Of a stretch of 64,000 nt of DNA, positions 52,002 through 60,326 are shown piece by piece. Position numbers and translations under genes: made by a program. Below the pieces are notes generated by a model that was not told where the DNA came from, did no database searches, and saw only the letters and a list, made by a program, of their open reading frames with translations. The DNA comes from JAKFEW01 sp036675505. GTDB taxonomy: Bacteria > Cyanobacteriota > Sericytochromatia > S15B-MN24 > JAQBPE01. The stretch covers positions 1-64,000 of the forward strand of contig JAKFEW010000090.1 in the NCBI GenBank assembly GCA_036675505.1, in the 5' to 3' direction. How positions within the stretch are numbered: position 1 is the stretch's first letter; each line of letters opens with the position of its first letter.

Positions 52002-53386
52002 CCTTCCGCGACCGCCTTGCCGTCGGCTACACCCTGATCTTCGCCCTGACCTTCCTGGTGCTCGGCGCGAGCGTGTACGCGAGCCTTGATCGGGTGCTGC
52101 ACGATCAGGTCGACGACAGCCTGCGCGCGATCGCCCGCTACCACCACGCCGTCTGGCCGCAGAGCTTCGCGGGCGCCGACGACAGCCAGAAGATCGGGCC
52201 GTGCGTCTTTTACCTCGACCCGGGCGGCAAGGTGCTTTACCGGTCAGTCGAGGCGCCGCCGCCGATCGATCCCAGCAGCGCCGACTTCGAGGCCGCGCTG
52301 CACCATGGCGACGTGTTCGTGCGCACGACCACGCCGATGGGCCCGCTGCGCGTGTTGATCACCCGCGTGAACGGCGAGAGCGGCGCCACCCACGTGATCG
52401 AGGTGGGCACGCCGCTCGCCCCGGTCGAGAACGCGATGCGCACCGTGTTTCTGATCATGCTGGGCCTGGGCATCGCCGCCGCCGGCGCCTCGCTCGCGAC
52501 GGGCCGCTGGCTCGCGGGGCGGGCGATCGGCCCGGTCGAGGCCGTGACCGACGCCGCGCGCGCGATCCACGCGCGCGACCTCACGACGCGCCTGCCCGAG
52601 CCGCCGCGGCGCGACGAGATCGGCGAGCTCGTCGCCGTGTTCAACCAGATGCTCGCGCGGCTGGAGACGGCCTTCGACGCCCAACGGCGCTTCACGGCCG
52701 ACGCCTCTCACGAGCTGCGCTCGCCGCTCACGACGCTGCGCGGCGAGATCGAGGTGGCCAGGCGCAGGCCACGCAGCGCCGAGCAGTACGCGAGCGTGCT
52801 CGACAGCGCGCTCGAAGAAATCGATCGCCTCGAGCGGGTGCTCGCGGATCTGCTCGAGCTCGCGCGTCTCGACGACGCCCAAGGCGCAACGACCTACGTG
52901 GATCTCGCCGCGCTGGCGAACGAGGTGGTGAGCCGCCAGGCGCACGATGCCGCCGCCCGTGGCCTCGCGCTCACGCTGAGCGCCGAGCCGGGCGTTGGTG
53001 CCTGGGCGGCCGCGCCCAGGCTCGCCCGCGCGCTCGACAACCTGGTCGCCAACGCCCTGCGGTACACCAGCGCGGGCCACGTCCGGATCAACGTGCGGGC
53101 CGATGGCGCGGACGCCGTCATCGAGGTGAGCGACACGGGGGTCGGCATCCCGGCGGACCAGCTCGAGCGCATCTTCGACCGCTTCTATCGCCTGGACGCG
53201 TCGCGCGCCCGCGAGGCGGGCGGCGTCGGCCTGGGGCTCGCGATCGCCCGCCAGATCGCCCGCGTATACGGTGGCGACCTCACCGCGCAAAGCATCCCCG
53301 GCGAGGGCAGCACGTTCGCGCTGCGGCTGCCGCGAGCGGCGTTGGGCACGATCCCGGCCGCGCGGGCGGCGGCTTCGCAGGCCTGA
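51998..53386 (+). CDS. Sensor histidine kinase
   Basis: 462 residues. Two TM helices (residues ~8-29 and 150-167) flank a periplasmic sensor domain of ~120 residues. HAMP at ~170-222, dimerisation/phosphorylation domain with H238 (FTADASHELRSPLT), and HATPase with N box (ALDNLVANALRY), DTGVGIP and GGVGLGLAIARQI. It overlaps the response regulator, with which it forms a classic two-component pair. The stimulus is unknown; the sensor domain matches no specific ligand family. Confidence 0.95.
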   Translation: MTFRDRLAVGYTLIFALTFLVLGASVYASLDRVLHDQVDDSLRAIARYHHAVWPQSFAGADDSQKIGPCVFYLDPGGKVLYRSVEAPPPIDPSSADFEAALHHGDVFVRTTTPMGPLRVLITRVNGESGATHVIEVGTPLAPVENAMRTVFLIMLGLGIAAAGASLATGRWLAGRAIGPVEAVTDAARAIHARDLTTRLPEPPRRDEIGELVAVFNQMLARLETAFDAQRRFTADASHELRSPLTTLRGEIEVARRRPRSAEQYASVLDSALEEIDRLERVLADLLELARLDDAQGATTYVDLAALANEVVSRQAHDAAARGLALTLSAEPGVGAWAAAPRLARALDNLVANALRYTSAGHVRINVRADGADAVIEVSDTGVGIPADQLERIFDRFYRLDASRAREAGGVGLGLAIARQIARVYGGDLTAQSIPGEGSTFALRLPRAALGTIPAARAAASQA

Positions 53387-53508
53387 GCGCAATTAGAATC
53401 GCTTAATCGCCCGGCGTCGTCCGCCGCGGGCCGGGTACGATGTCGACGGCCGGGGCGGCGAGCGAAGGGCTCGCCGCAGGCCGTTGCACCAGGTCGAGGG
53501 TCGAATTC

Positions 53509-54903
53509 ATGAAACTGCGTGTCCTCCTGTCGAGCGTGACGCTGGCGGCGGCGATCGCCACGGCGGCGCCCCCGCTCGTGCCGCCGGCCGAGGCGGCGGC
53601 GGCCGCGCGCGCGGCGCTGGCGGTCACCCCCGCGGCCGCGAAATGGAAAACGATCCTCGTCGGCGATGCCGCGAGGCACCTGCCCGGCCCGCCGCCCGCG
53701 CCCGGCTCGGAGCAGGCCCGGGCCGAGCTCGCCGAGCTGCTGGCCTGGCAGAACCGCCGCACGGGCCCGGACCAACAGGCGATCGGCTACTGGAGCCGCT
53801 ACGCGGCGGTGATCCCGTGGAGCAAGGAAACGCGCGACCTGTTGATCCGCGAAGGCGCCGTGCCGCCGCGCGCGGCGCGCGCGATGGCCCACGTCCACGC
53901 GGCAATGTACGACGCGACCGTGATCGCGTGGATGGCCAAGGCCAAGTATGGCCGCCCCGCGCCCTCGGCGCCGGGCCTCAAGCCGCTGCTCGAGGACGAG
54001 GGCATCCCGAGCTACCCTTCCGAGCACGCGGCCGCGGCGTTTGCGGCGGTGGAGGTGCTCGCGCACCTCTACCCCACCGAGGCCGAGGCCATGCGGAAGA
54101 AGGCCGCGCTGGCCGCCGAGACCCGCATCGCGGGCGGCGGCAACACCCGCAGCGACGTCGAGGCGGGCAAGGCGATCGGCGAGGTGGCAGCCCAGGCGGC
54201 GATCGCCCGGCTCAAGAGCGACGGCGGCGACGCCGTCGCGAAGCTGCCGCTCGAGACCAGGCCTGGCCAATGGACGCACGTCGCGCCGATGGAGCCGCTC
54301 GCCGGCACCTGGAAGCCCTGGTTCCTCGCCAAGGGCTCCCAATTCCGCCCCGCGAAGCCCGCCGCCCCCGGCACGCCGATCCACAAGGCGCTCGTCGCCC
54401 AGGTGGTGGCGGCCCAGAAGAAGCTGACGCCTGAGCAGATCAAGCTCGCGAAGTACTGGAACTTCGACGTGCCGGCGATCATGTGGAACGACCTGGTCAT
54501 GCCCGACATCGAGCGGCGCATGGACTCGCCGAACGCCGCGAAGACCCTGGCGATGCTCAACATGATCGAGGCCGACACGGCGATCGCCTGCTGGGACGGC
54601 AAGTACGCGCACCGCGAGCTGCGGCCGATCATGGTGGCGAAGGGCTTCAAGAGCATCATCATGACGCCGCCTCATCCGTCGTTCCCGGCGGGCCACGCCT
54701 CGTTCTCGATCGCCGCCGCCACCTACATGAGCTCGGTCTTCCCGGATCGGACGGCCTATTACCGCGAGGAGGCCCTGACGGCCGCGACCTCGCGCCTGTG
54801 GGGCGGCATCCACTACACGCGCGACAACGAGGCCGGGCTCGTGCTTGGCAAGCGCGTGGCGACGCACGCGATGCGCGAAGCGAAGAAGCAGGGGCTGCAG
54901 TAG
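53509..54903 (+). CDS. Secreted protein with two PAP2/vanadium-haloperoxidase-like repeats
   Basis: 464 residues with a signal peptide. The C-terminal domain has the complete acid-phosphatase/haloperoxidase signature: K-x6-RP in GKYAHRELRP, FPAGH396AS, and S428-R-L-W-G-G-I-H435-Y-T-R-D439. The N-terminal half is a degenerate copy: PSYPSEH173A and T205-R-I-A-G-G-G-N212-T-R-S-D216, where the key His is replaced by Asn. So it is a duplicated PAP2 protein with one probably active site. Activity could be phosphatase or halide oxidation. GAGGG and a GGGTACGATG box lie upstream; TTAG/TTAA half-sites at 53393/53403 (10-bp spacing) lie before it. Confidence 0.85.
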   Translation: MKLRVLLSSVTLAAAIATAAPPLVPPAEAAAAARAALAVTPAAAKWKTILVGDAARHLPGPPPAPGSEQARAELAELLAWQNRRTGPDQQAIGYWSRYAAVIPWSKETRDLLIREGAVPPRAARAMAHVHAAMYDATVIAWMAKAKYGRPAPSAPGLKPLLEDEGIPSYPSEHAAAAFAAVEVLAHLYPTEAEAMRKKAALAAETRIAGGGNTRSDVEAGKAIGEVAAQAAIARLKSDGGDAVAKLPLETRPGQWTHVAPMEPLAGTWKPWFLAKGSQFRPAKPAAPGTPIHKALVAQVVAAQKKLTPEQIKLAKYWNFDVPAIMWNDLVMPDIERRMDSPNAAKTLAMLNMIEADTAIACWDGKYAHRELRPIMVAKGFKSIIMTPPHPSFPAGHASFSIAAATYMSSVFPDRTAYYREEALTAATSRLWGGIHYTRDNEAGLVLGKRVATHAMREAKKQGLQ

Positions 54904-54930
54904 CAGCGCCCGGCAGGGGAGGGCGGGACT

Positions 54931-55614
54931 TCAGGCCTTCGGCGCAGCGCGCGTCACGATCTTGATGATCGCGCCGAGGTCGCCCTCCATCGCGAGCAGG
55001 ATCACGTCCGAGCCGCCCGGCACCTCCGTGGTGCCGCGCGCGATCTCGACGGCGCCGCCCGGCGGCTCGACCGCCACGAAGTTGCAGGTGGGCGGCAGGC
55101 CCATCGTGCGGGCGATCGTCTCGACGGTCATGCCGGCGATCGCGGCGTTCTCCGGGACGCGCACCTCGAAGACGTCGATGTTGCCCTTGCCGATCCGCAT
55201 CAACGCCTGGATTTCGGGATACTCGACGTTGACCATGATCTGCTCGATCACCGGGTTGACCGACGAGGCGATGTGCGTCGCGCCCGCGAGCCGGTAGGGC
55301 TCCTCGAACTCCTGCTCGCGCATGCGCACGAGCCGGCGCGGCACGCCGAAGTGGTTGGCGAGCAAGATGAACGCCAGGTTGTCGGCGTCGTTGCGCATCA
55401 TGCCGACGGCCAGGTCCGCCCGCCGCATGCCGACGGCCTCCAGCGTCTTGGTGCTGGTCGCCGAGCCCGCATGGACCATCGCGCCGAGCTCGGTCTGGGC
55501 ATACTCGGCCACGACCGGGTCGGGGTCGACGATCAGCACGTCATGCTGGTGGGCGATCAGCCGTTCCGCGAGCGCGAGGCCGAACATGCCGCCGCCACCG
55601 ATGATGATGTACAT
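54931..55614 (-). CDS. TrkA/KtrA-like potassium-uptake NAD-binding protein
   Basis: 227 residues, from an ATG preceded by GAGGAGG. RCK-N domain with MYIIIGGGGMFGLALAERL (NAD-binding), then VDPDPVVAEYA, AVGMRRADLAVGMMRNDADN, and an RCK-C domain (FEVRVPENAAIAGMTVETIA). It gates K+ transport by binding NAD(H) or nucleotides. Ten bp separate it from the channel gene upstream on the same strand, so they are one operon; it may regulate that channel. Confidence 0.92.
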   Translation of the reverse strand: MYIIIGGGGMFGLALAERLIAHQHDVLIVDPDPVVAEYAQTELGAMVHAGSATSTKTLEAVGMRRADLAVGMMRNDADNLAFILLANHFGVPRRLVRMREQEFEEPYRLAGATHIASSVNPVIEQIMVNVEYPEIQALMRIGKGNIDVFEVRVPENAAIAGMTVETIARTMGLPPTCNFVAVEPPGGAVEIARGTTEVPGGSDVILLAMEGDLGAIIKIVTRAAPKA

Positions 55615-55624
55615 GGTGGCCTCC

Positions 55625-57409
55625 TCAGCCGGCGGGACGCACCGCCGCCGGCCGTGCATCGTACAGCATGAGCCAACGCTCACGGGGCGTCACGATCACG
55701 ATCTCGTCGCCTTCCTCGAGGCGGTGGAGCGGCGGCAGCGTGGTCGACCACTCGCCGCCGCCCCGCCGCCAGCTGAGCACCAGCATCTCATGCTGGCCCA
55801 GCTCATCCAGGCGCGTGCCCGCGAGGCGGTGGCCTGCTGCCACGTTCACGGCGCCGACGCAGTAGAGCGTTTCGCCGAGATCGAAGGCGTCGAGCAAATC
55901 ACCGGCCGCCGCGGCGACGGCGAACGCGGGCGCCGCGATCGCCGAGGGGCTGCGCGCCAGGTGGATGCCGAAGCTGCGCTCGAGGTGCGACGCGAGCGCC
56001 GGGTCGAAGACGCGGGCGACGATCGTCGCCGACGGGTTGGCCTCCTGGGCCATGAGCGCCAGTTCCAGGTTGACCGCATCGTCGTTGGTCACGGCGATGA
56101 TCGCGCGCGCGTCTTCCACGTAGACGTCCGCCATGGCGGCGTAGATGTCCGTCGAAACCACGACCGGCACGCCGAGCCGGCGCACGCGCTCGACCAGGCG
56201 GCTGTTCTCCTCCTTCTCGAGCGCCACGCAGGGGTGGCCCGCCGCCGCCAGCTCCTCGGCGATGCGGTATCCCACCGTGCCCAGGCCGCCGATGATGAAA
56301 TGGCCACGCTCCGGCAGCGGCCGGCGGTTGAAGATGCCGCCCATCCGCAACGCCAGGAGCTTTTCAGTCATCCAGGCGGAAACGGCGGCCATGACGAGCG
56401 AGCCGAACACCATGAGCCCGACCGCCGCCCAGATCATCGGCGCCGGCGCGTCTTTCGGCGTGATGTCGCCGAAGCCGGTGGTCGTGACCACGGTGATCAC
56501 GAAGTAGACCGAGTGGAGCCACGAGAGGCCCATCCCCTGGTGGAAGGTCTCGACGCCCACCAGCACCACAAGCACCAGCAACGCGAAAATCAGGAGCGAC
56601 GCGTCCTGCCCCAGCGACCGGAACCGCCGCGCCAGGTCGCGACCGAAACGCCGCCAACCTTTCAGCCGCCCGCGGGCCAGGCGCCCGCCGCCGGCCGGCA
56701 TCTCGGCGTCGTCGGCCCGCATGAAGCCGAAGACCTCATCGCCCGCGCCCGCCGGCTCGGCGAAGGGCAGCGTGTCCCAGTCCGGTCGCGCCGTCAGCGT
56801 GAAGCCGAGGCCGTCGCCACCGCCGAAATCGCCGCGCCGCTCGCGGCGCATCGCGATCAGCCTGGCATCTTCCGGCGCCGTGCGGCCCCGCCAGGCGCGC
56901 AGCAAGAACCGCCCGCCCGGGACGTCCAGCGCATGCAACACGTCGGCGTGCAGGCCCGCGTAGGCGAAGATCGGCGCGGCCAGGGCGGCCACGTCGAGCA
57001 CGCGACAGCGCGGGAGCTGGCGCTCGACGTTCGAGACCAGGCGCTCGTTGAACAGTCGCACCACGAGCCGCAAATCGGGGTTCTCTTCGCGGGCTGCCAG
57101 GGCGATCGCGAGGTTGATCATATCGTCGGCAGCCACGACGATCACCGCGCGCGCCACCAGCACGCCCGCCTCGCGCAGCGCGCGCGGATCGCGGCCGGAG
57201 CCGCGCACGACGATCACGCCCCACTCGGCGCAGCGAGCCGCGAAGGCCGGGTCGGGGGCGGGGTCCATCACCACGACCGTCTCGCCGAAGGCGCGCAGGC
57301 GCTCCAGCGTGCGGAAGCCCAGCTCGCCCAGGCCACACAAGATGACGTGGTCGGTCACGTGATGCGAAATCTCCCGTAGCGTCGCGCCAACCAAGCATTC
57401 TGGCGACAC
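55625..57409 (-). CDS. RCK-gated potassium channel with N- and C-terminal RCK domains
   Basis: 594 residues. An RCK domain (residues ~20-165, HVILCGLGELGF), a linker, two TM helices (~271-290 and ~325-345) around a pore loop with selectivity filter T309-T-T-G-F-G-D315, then another RCK region (HFIIGGLGTVGYRIAEELA) and a C-terminal RCK-C-like part. The order RCK-pore-RCK is less common than pore-RCK. The filter TGFGD fits K+ selectivity. The GTG at 57409 lies 6 nt after TATCAT with no SD, suggesting a leaderless start. Confidence 0.88.
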   Translation of the reverse strand: MSPECLVGATLREISHHVTDHVILCGLGELGFRTLERLRAFGETVVVMDPAPDPAFAARCAEWGVIVVRGSGRDPRALREAGVLVARAVIVVAADDMINLAIALAAREENPDLRLVVRLFNERLVSNVERQLPRCRVLDVAALAAPIFAYAGLHADVLHALDVPGGRFLLRAWRGRTAPEDARLIAMRRERRGDFGGGDGLGFTLTARPDWDTLPFAEPAGAGDEVFGFMRADDAEMPAGGGRLARGRLKGWRRFGRDLARRFRSLGQDASLLIFALLVLVVLVGVETFHQGMGLSWLHSVYFVITVVTTTGFGDITPKDAPAPMIWAAVGLMVFGSLVMAAVSAWMTEKLLALRMGGIFNRRPLPERGHFIIGGLGTVGYRIAEELAAAGHPCVALEKEENSRLVERVRRLGVPVVVSTDIYAAMADVYVEDARAIIAVTNDDAVNLELALMAQEANPSATIVARVFDPALASHLERSFGIHLARSPSAIAAPAFAVAAAAGDLLDAFDLGETLYCVGAVNVAAGHRLAGTRLDELGQHEMLVLSWRRGGGEWSTTLPPLHRLEEGDEIVIVTPRERWLMLYDARPAAVRPAG

Positions 57410-57415
57410 GACCGC

Positions 57416-57452
57416 ATGATATCATTGGGCTTCGCGCTCGGTTGGTCCAACC
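57416..57452. promoter_or_regulatory. Divergent promoter region with two palindromes
   Basis: ATGATATCAT (57416-57425) is a palindrome that supplies TATCAT on both strands: toward the channel gene it ends 6 nt before the GTG at 57409. GGTTGG-T-CCAACC (57440-57452) follows toward the permease gene, whose ATG is at 57471 after CTAGGAGAG. Candidate operator shared by both genes. Confidence 0.45.
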
Positions 57453-57470
57453 CTAGGAGAGCACTCGCCC

Positions 57471-58982
57471 ATGGCCTCTTACCCGGAAACCCAGGTCACC
57501 CGCCACCCCGACGGTCGCGTCGAGATCGCGGGCGACCTCTCGGGGAGCCCGCTATACAACCATGACCTCGCGCCCACGCCGATCGCGGAGCGCACGTGGA
57601 CCACGTACAACTTCGCCGCGTTGTGGATCGCGATGGCCCATTGCATCCCGACGTACATGCTGGCGAGCGGCCTGATCGCCGCCGGGATGGACTGGGGCCA
57701 GGCGATCTTCACGATCATGCTGGGCAACCTCATCGTGCTCGCGCCGATCCTCGCGAACTCGCATCCGGGCACGAAGTACGGCATCCCCTTCCCGGTCCTC
57801 GCGCGCGCCAGCTACGGCGTGGCCGGCGCGAATCTGCCGGCCTTCATGCGCGCGATCGTGGCGTGCGGCTGGTTCGGCATCAACGCCTGGATCGGCGGCC
57901 AGGCCGTCAACACGTTCATCCGGGCGGTCTGGCCGGGCTGGGAGACGTTCGGCGGCATCGTGGGCGGCTACTCGGTCGGCATGTGGATCGCGTTCGCGCT
58001 GTTCTGGGCGCTGAACATCCTGATCGTCTACAAGGGCATGGAGACGCTGCGCCACTTCGAGAACTGGTCGGCGCCCTTCGTGCTGGTCATGACGCTGGCG
58101 CTGGTGGTCTGGGCGGTCTGGGCCGCGAACGGCCTGGGCCCGATCATGAGCACGCCGGGCAAGTTCAAGACCTTCGCCGAGTTCTGGCCGGTCTTCGTGC
58201 CTTCGCTGACGGCGATGGTGGGCTTCTGGGCCACGCTGTCGCTGAACATGCCAGACTTCACGCGGTTCTCGGCCGGCCAGAAGCAGCAGGTCTGGGGCCA
58301 GGTGGTCGGCCTGCCGACCACCATGACGGCCTTCGCGGCGATGGGCGTCATCATCACCTCGGCGTCGGCGATCGTCTTCGGCAAGGCCCACTGGGACCCG
58401 GTCACGCTGGTCGGCGAGTTCAAGAACGTCTGGGTCGTCTCGATCGCGATGTTCACGGTCATCGTCGCCACGATCTCGGTCAACATCGCGGCCAACGTGG
58501 TGTCGCCCGCCAACGACTTCGCGAATATGTGGCCCAAGCGCATCGACTTCAAGACCGGCGGCCTGATCACGGGCATCCTCGGCGTGCTGATCATGCCGTG
58601 GCGCCTGCTCAGCGACGCCAGCGCCTACATCTTCGACTGGCTGCTGGTCTACTCCGGCGGCCTCGGCTCGATCGCGGGCGTGATGATCGTGGATTACTGG
58701 ATCATCCGCAAGACCGAGCTCAACCTGCGCGACCTGTACGCGGTCGAGGGCGAGTACACCTACCAGGGCGGCTGGAACCGCGCGGCGGTGGCCGCCACGC
58801 TCTTCGGCTGCTTCGCGGCCTGGGGCGGCAAGGTCTTCCCGGTGATGGCGCCGCTGGTGCCATACGGCTGGTTCATCGGCTTCGGCGTGTCGGCCCTGAC
58901 GTATTGGGCGCTCATGAAGGTCGTGCCCGCGAACATGCCGGTCGCAGGGTCCGTGGCGCCGCTGGCCGAGCCGGAAGCCTGA
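57471..58982 (+). CDS. NCS1-family permease (purine/hydantoin/allantoin type)
   Basis: 503 residues, about 12 TM helices. The N-terminal PTPIAERTWTTYNFAALWIAMAHCIPTYMLASGLI motif and GNLIVLAPILANSHPGTKYGIPFPVLARASYGVAGANLPA are characteristic of NCS1 transporters such as Mhp1 and allantoin permeases. The central aromatic/Asn residues fit substrate stacking. The gene is first in a run with the SPFH, NfeD-like and flotillin genes (gaps of 4, 55 and 55 bp), but shared function with them is doubtful. Confidence 0.93.
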   Translation: MASYPETQVTRHPDGRVEIAGDLSGSPLYNHDLAPTPIAERTWTTYNFAALWIAMAHCIPTYMLASGLIAAGMDWGQAIFTIMLGNLIVLAPILANSHPGTKYGIPFPVLARASYGVAGANLPAFMRAIVACGWFGINAWIGGQAVNTFIRAVWPGWETFGGIVGGYSVGMWIAFALFWALNILIVYKGMETLRHFENWSAPFVLVMTLALVVWAVWAANGLGPIMSTPGKFKTFAEFWPVFVPSLTAMVGFWATLSLNMPDFTRFSAGQKQQVWGQVVGLPTTMTAFAAMGVIITSASAIVFGKAHWDPVTLVGEFKNVWVVSIAMFTVIVATISVNIAANVVSPANDFANMWPKRIDFKTGGLITGILGVLIMPWRLLSDASAYIFDWLLVYSGGLGSIAGVMIVDYWIIRKTELNLRDLYAVEGEYTYQGGWNRAAVAATLFGCFAAWGGKVFPVMAPLVPYGWFIGFGVSALTYWALMKVVPANMPVAGSVAPLAEPEA

Positions 58983-58986
58983 CCCG

Positions 58987-59565
58987 ATGGGACTCGTTCT
59001 GGCCCTGACCGCGATGGCGGCGCTCGCGCTGTTCGCCCTGGTGGTCGTCGTGGCCCGTACCTACAAGCCCGTCCCGCCGAACAGCGCGTTGATCGTCTAC
59101 GGCCTGGGGGGCACGCGGGTGGTCACGGCGGGCGGCAGGCTCGTCCTTCCGACCGTCCAATCCCACGTGACGGTGTCGCTCGAGGTCATGTCCCTCGACG
59201 TCACGGTCGTGGACGCGGTGAGCGCGGAGCCGGGCGCCCGGCTGGCGGTCACGGGCCTGGCGGTGGTGAAGGTGAAGGCCGACGACGCGAACATCCGCCG
59301 GGCCGCCGAGCATTTCCTCACCAGGCCGGAGGAGGAGCGTTCGGCGCTCGTCCGGCGCCTGGTCGCAGGCCACCTGCGAGCAGCCGTCGGGGCGTTCCCG
59401 GCCGCCCGGCTCCTTGCGGCGCCCGAGGCGATCGCCGAGCGCCTGCGCGCGTCCGCCCAGGCGGACCTCGCCGCGCTCGGGCTCGAGATCGTCGCGTTCA
59501 CCGTCCACCTCGTGGCGGACGCCCAGGCCATCGAGGCCGGAACGGCGCCTGAGCCGCTGGCCTGA
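58987..59565 (+). CDS. Short SPFH/Band-7 protein
   Basis: 192 residues with one N-terminal TM helix and an SPFH domain closely similar to the first half of the flotillin encoded at 60327 (YKPVPPNSALIVYGLGGTRVVTAGGRLVLP vs RQVPPNRALIVFGMGGTRIVTTGGKLVIP). It ends where the flotillin coiled coil begins, so it is a half-length paralogue. It may act as a membrane scaffold partner. Starts 4 bp after the permease stop. Confidence 0.8.
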   Translation: MGLVLALTAMAALALFALVVVVARTYKPVPPNSALIVYGLGGTRVVTAGGRLVLPTVQSHVTVSLEVMSLDVTVVDAVSAEPGARLAVTGLAVVKVKADDANIRRAAEHFLTRPEEERSALVRRLVAGHLRAAVGAFPAARLLAAPEAIAERLRASAQADLAALGLEIVAFTVHLVADAQAIEAGTAPEPLA

Positions 59566-59620
59566 AGACGGTCGGTCGGATGGGCCGCGCCCCGGGTATA
59601 CACACGGCGAGGTCCCGATC

Positions 59621-60271
59621 ATGGAATCCGTTTTCCTGGGCTGCTTCGTATTCGGCCTGCTTTTCACGGTCGTCACCCTGTTCATGGGCGCCACCCACGG
59701 CGCGCTGGACGGGCTGGGGCTCCATGGCGATACGGGCCCCCTCAAGCTGCCGATGGGCGACCATGGTCACGGCTACGATTGGCTCGGCCAGGTGAACCTT
59801 TCGGCGCTGATGGCGTTCTTCATGTGGTTCGGGGGCGCCGGCTGGCTCGGCCTCATGTACGGGCCGTTCGGCCTCGTGGGCGCGCTCGGCGCGGGCCTCG
59901 CGGCGGGTTGTGCCGGATACAAGCTGGTGGCGCTGTTCATCGGCAAGCTGCGGGCGAGCGAATCGGTCATGAAGCCCGAGGACTACGTGCTCACGGGCAC
60001 GGTTGCGCGGGTGACGGTACCGGCGTCCGCAGGTGGGGTAGGAGAGATCGTCTTCACGCTGGCGGGCGTGAACCGGGTCGAGGGTGCCCGTGCGGCCGAC
60101 GGCCGGGCGCTCACCAAGGGTGAGGAGGTGGTCATCACGGGCTATGAGCGCGGAATGGCGATCGTCCAGGACGCCAGGGAATTCATCGAGGGCCTGCCGG
60201 CGCCCCAGGCCGCCTCGGCCCCGAAACAGGATCAACGCCCGGCGCAGCCGGAGCGGGAGTTGGACTCGTAG
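59621..60271 (+). CDS. NfeD-like membrane protein
   Basis: 216 residues with about three TM helices at the N terminus (VFLGCFVFGLLFTVVTLFMG; LSALMAFFMWFGGAGWLGLMY; LVGALGAGLAAGCAGYKLVALF) and a C-terminal OB-fold (DYVLTGTVARVTVPAS, GKGEEVVITGYERGMAIV-like). The TM plus OB-fold layout is typical of NfeD proteins, which pair with flotillins in membrane microdomains. A GGGTATACAC box precedes it by ~20 nt, with GAGG before the ATG. It is adjacent to the flotillin gene. Confidence 0.8.
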   Translation: MESVFLGCFVFGLLFTVVTLFMGATHGALDGLGLHGDTGPLKLPMGDHGHGYDWLGQVNLSALMAFFMWFGGAGWLGLMYGPFGLVGALGAGLAAGCAGYKLVALFIGKLRASESVMKPEDYVLTGTVARVTVPASAGGVGEIVFTLAGVNRVEGARAADGRALTKGEEVVITGYERGMAIVQDAREFIEGLPAPQAASAPKQDQRPAQPERELDS

Positions 60272-60273
60272 CG

Positions 60274-60316
60274 GCGCCTGCGGCTACTTGGGTAGCGCCT
60301 GCGGCTACTTAGTTTA
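60274..60316 (+). repeat. Imperfect 21-bp direct repeat before the flotillin gene
   Basis: GCGCCTGCGGCTACTT occurs at 60274-60289 and 60295-60310 (period 21 bp), followed by AGTTTAGGAGG with the ribosome site. Confidence 0.6.
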
Positions 60317-60326
60317 GGAGGAACCT

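Noticed and set aside
51324..53386. Naming the two-component pair PhoB/PhoR
   Set aside because: The kinase has a large periplasmic sensor and the regulator has only general OmpR-family features; no pst or phoU genes are adjacent, so the name would be unsupported.
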